From: Immundisolibacter sp.
GTDB lineage: Bacteria > Pseudomonadota > Gammaproteobacteria > Immundisolibacterales > Immundisolibacteraceae
Assembly: GCF_041601295.1 (NCBI RefSeq)
Contig: NZ_JBFIII010000018.1
Location: forward strand, 1-35,194
Direction: 5' to 3'
Length of the DNA stretch: 35,194 nucleotides
The notes beneath the pieces were generated by a model. That model saw only the letters and a list, made by a program, of their open reading frames with translations, was not told the origin of the DNA and made no database searches. Below, in pieces: positions 35,172-35,194 of this stretch. The number at the start of each line of letters is the position of its first letter. Position 1 is the stretch's first letter. Position numbers and translations under genes: made by a program.

Positions 35172-35194
35172 ATGCAGGTGACCTTGCGCCACGC
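35172..35194 (+). CDS. Start of a further operon gene (truncated by window end)
   Basis: An ATG at 35172, nine bases after the stop of the beta subunit, opens a frame that runs to the window edge (first residues MQVTLRH). The spacing fits operon continuation, but only seven codons are visible and no function can be given. The ribosome site is poor. Confidence 0.35.

Overview
The window is GC-rich, densely coded bacterial DNA. The gene set points to a gammaproteobacterium: uvrA divergent from a YajR-like transporter plus ssb, RlmD, PhhB, Mfd, RF3 with RimI, RhlB- and DeaD-type helicases, and a dif site almost identical to that of E. coli. The later CoA-ester and 2-oxoacid enzyme genes would suit an aromatic- or hydrocarbon-degrading member, for example an Immundisolibacter-like organism. 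That placement is an inference from memory, not a search result.

Layout. 1-2423: the end of a HicA toxin gene, then glyoxalase II and a DNA glycosylase with overlapping divergent starts, then a GST. 2454-8690: uvrA, an MFS gene and gst form a leftward run; a YajR-like MFS gene and ssb run rightward from the other side of the uvrA promoter region. 8725-12352: a leftward cluster of sua5, phhB, rlmD and a DMT exporter. 12488-14103: a hot-dog-fold protein and a stand-alone peptide deformylase. 14116-22476: mfd (leftward), then udg-rimI, prfC and deaD. 22515-25153: an alpha/beta hydrolase and idi (overlapping, leftward), a glutaredoxin-like protein, and a DapA-superfamily lyase followed by a strong bidirectional terminator. 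25219-27680: a Bax-inhibitor-1 family membrane protein, tRNA-Ser(UGA) and an RhlB-like helicase.

The most unusual part is 27829-29173. A near-perfect chromosomal dif site (XerC/XerD resolution site) lies at 27829-27856. A second, half-degenerate dif-like site lies at 29146-29173. Between the crossover points is about 1.3 kb holding one HTH gene resembling the small HTH proteins of filamentous phages, one opposite-strand orphan gene with a strong ribosome binding site, and several perfect hairpins. This looks like a very small Xer-exploiting integrated element, probably an inovirus satellite or remnant. FtsK-orienting KOPS motifs change strand around this point, which independently supports it being the replication terminus.

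29321 to the end: a rightward operon of two crotonase-fold proteins, a MaoC-fold protein, and both subunits of an indolepyruvate:ferredoxin-oxidoreductase-like enzyme, with a further gene starting at the window edge. The crotonase and MaoC members lack the textbook hydratase residues. The operon therefore probably performs isomerase or ring-modifying CoA chemistry coupled to 2-oxoacid oxidation, and not ordinary beta-oxidation.
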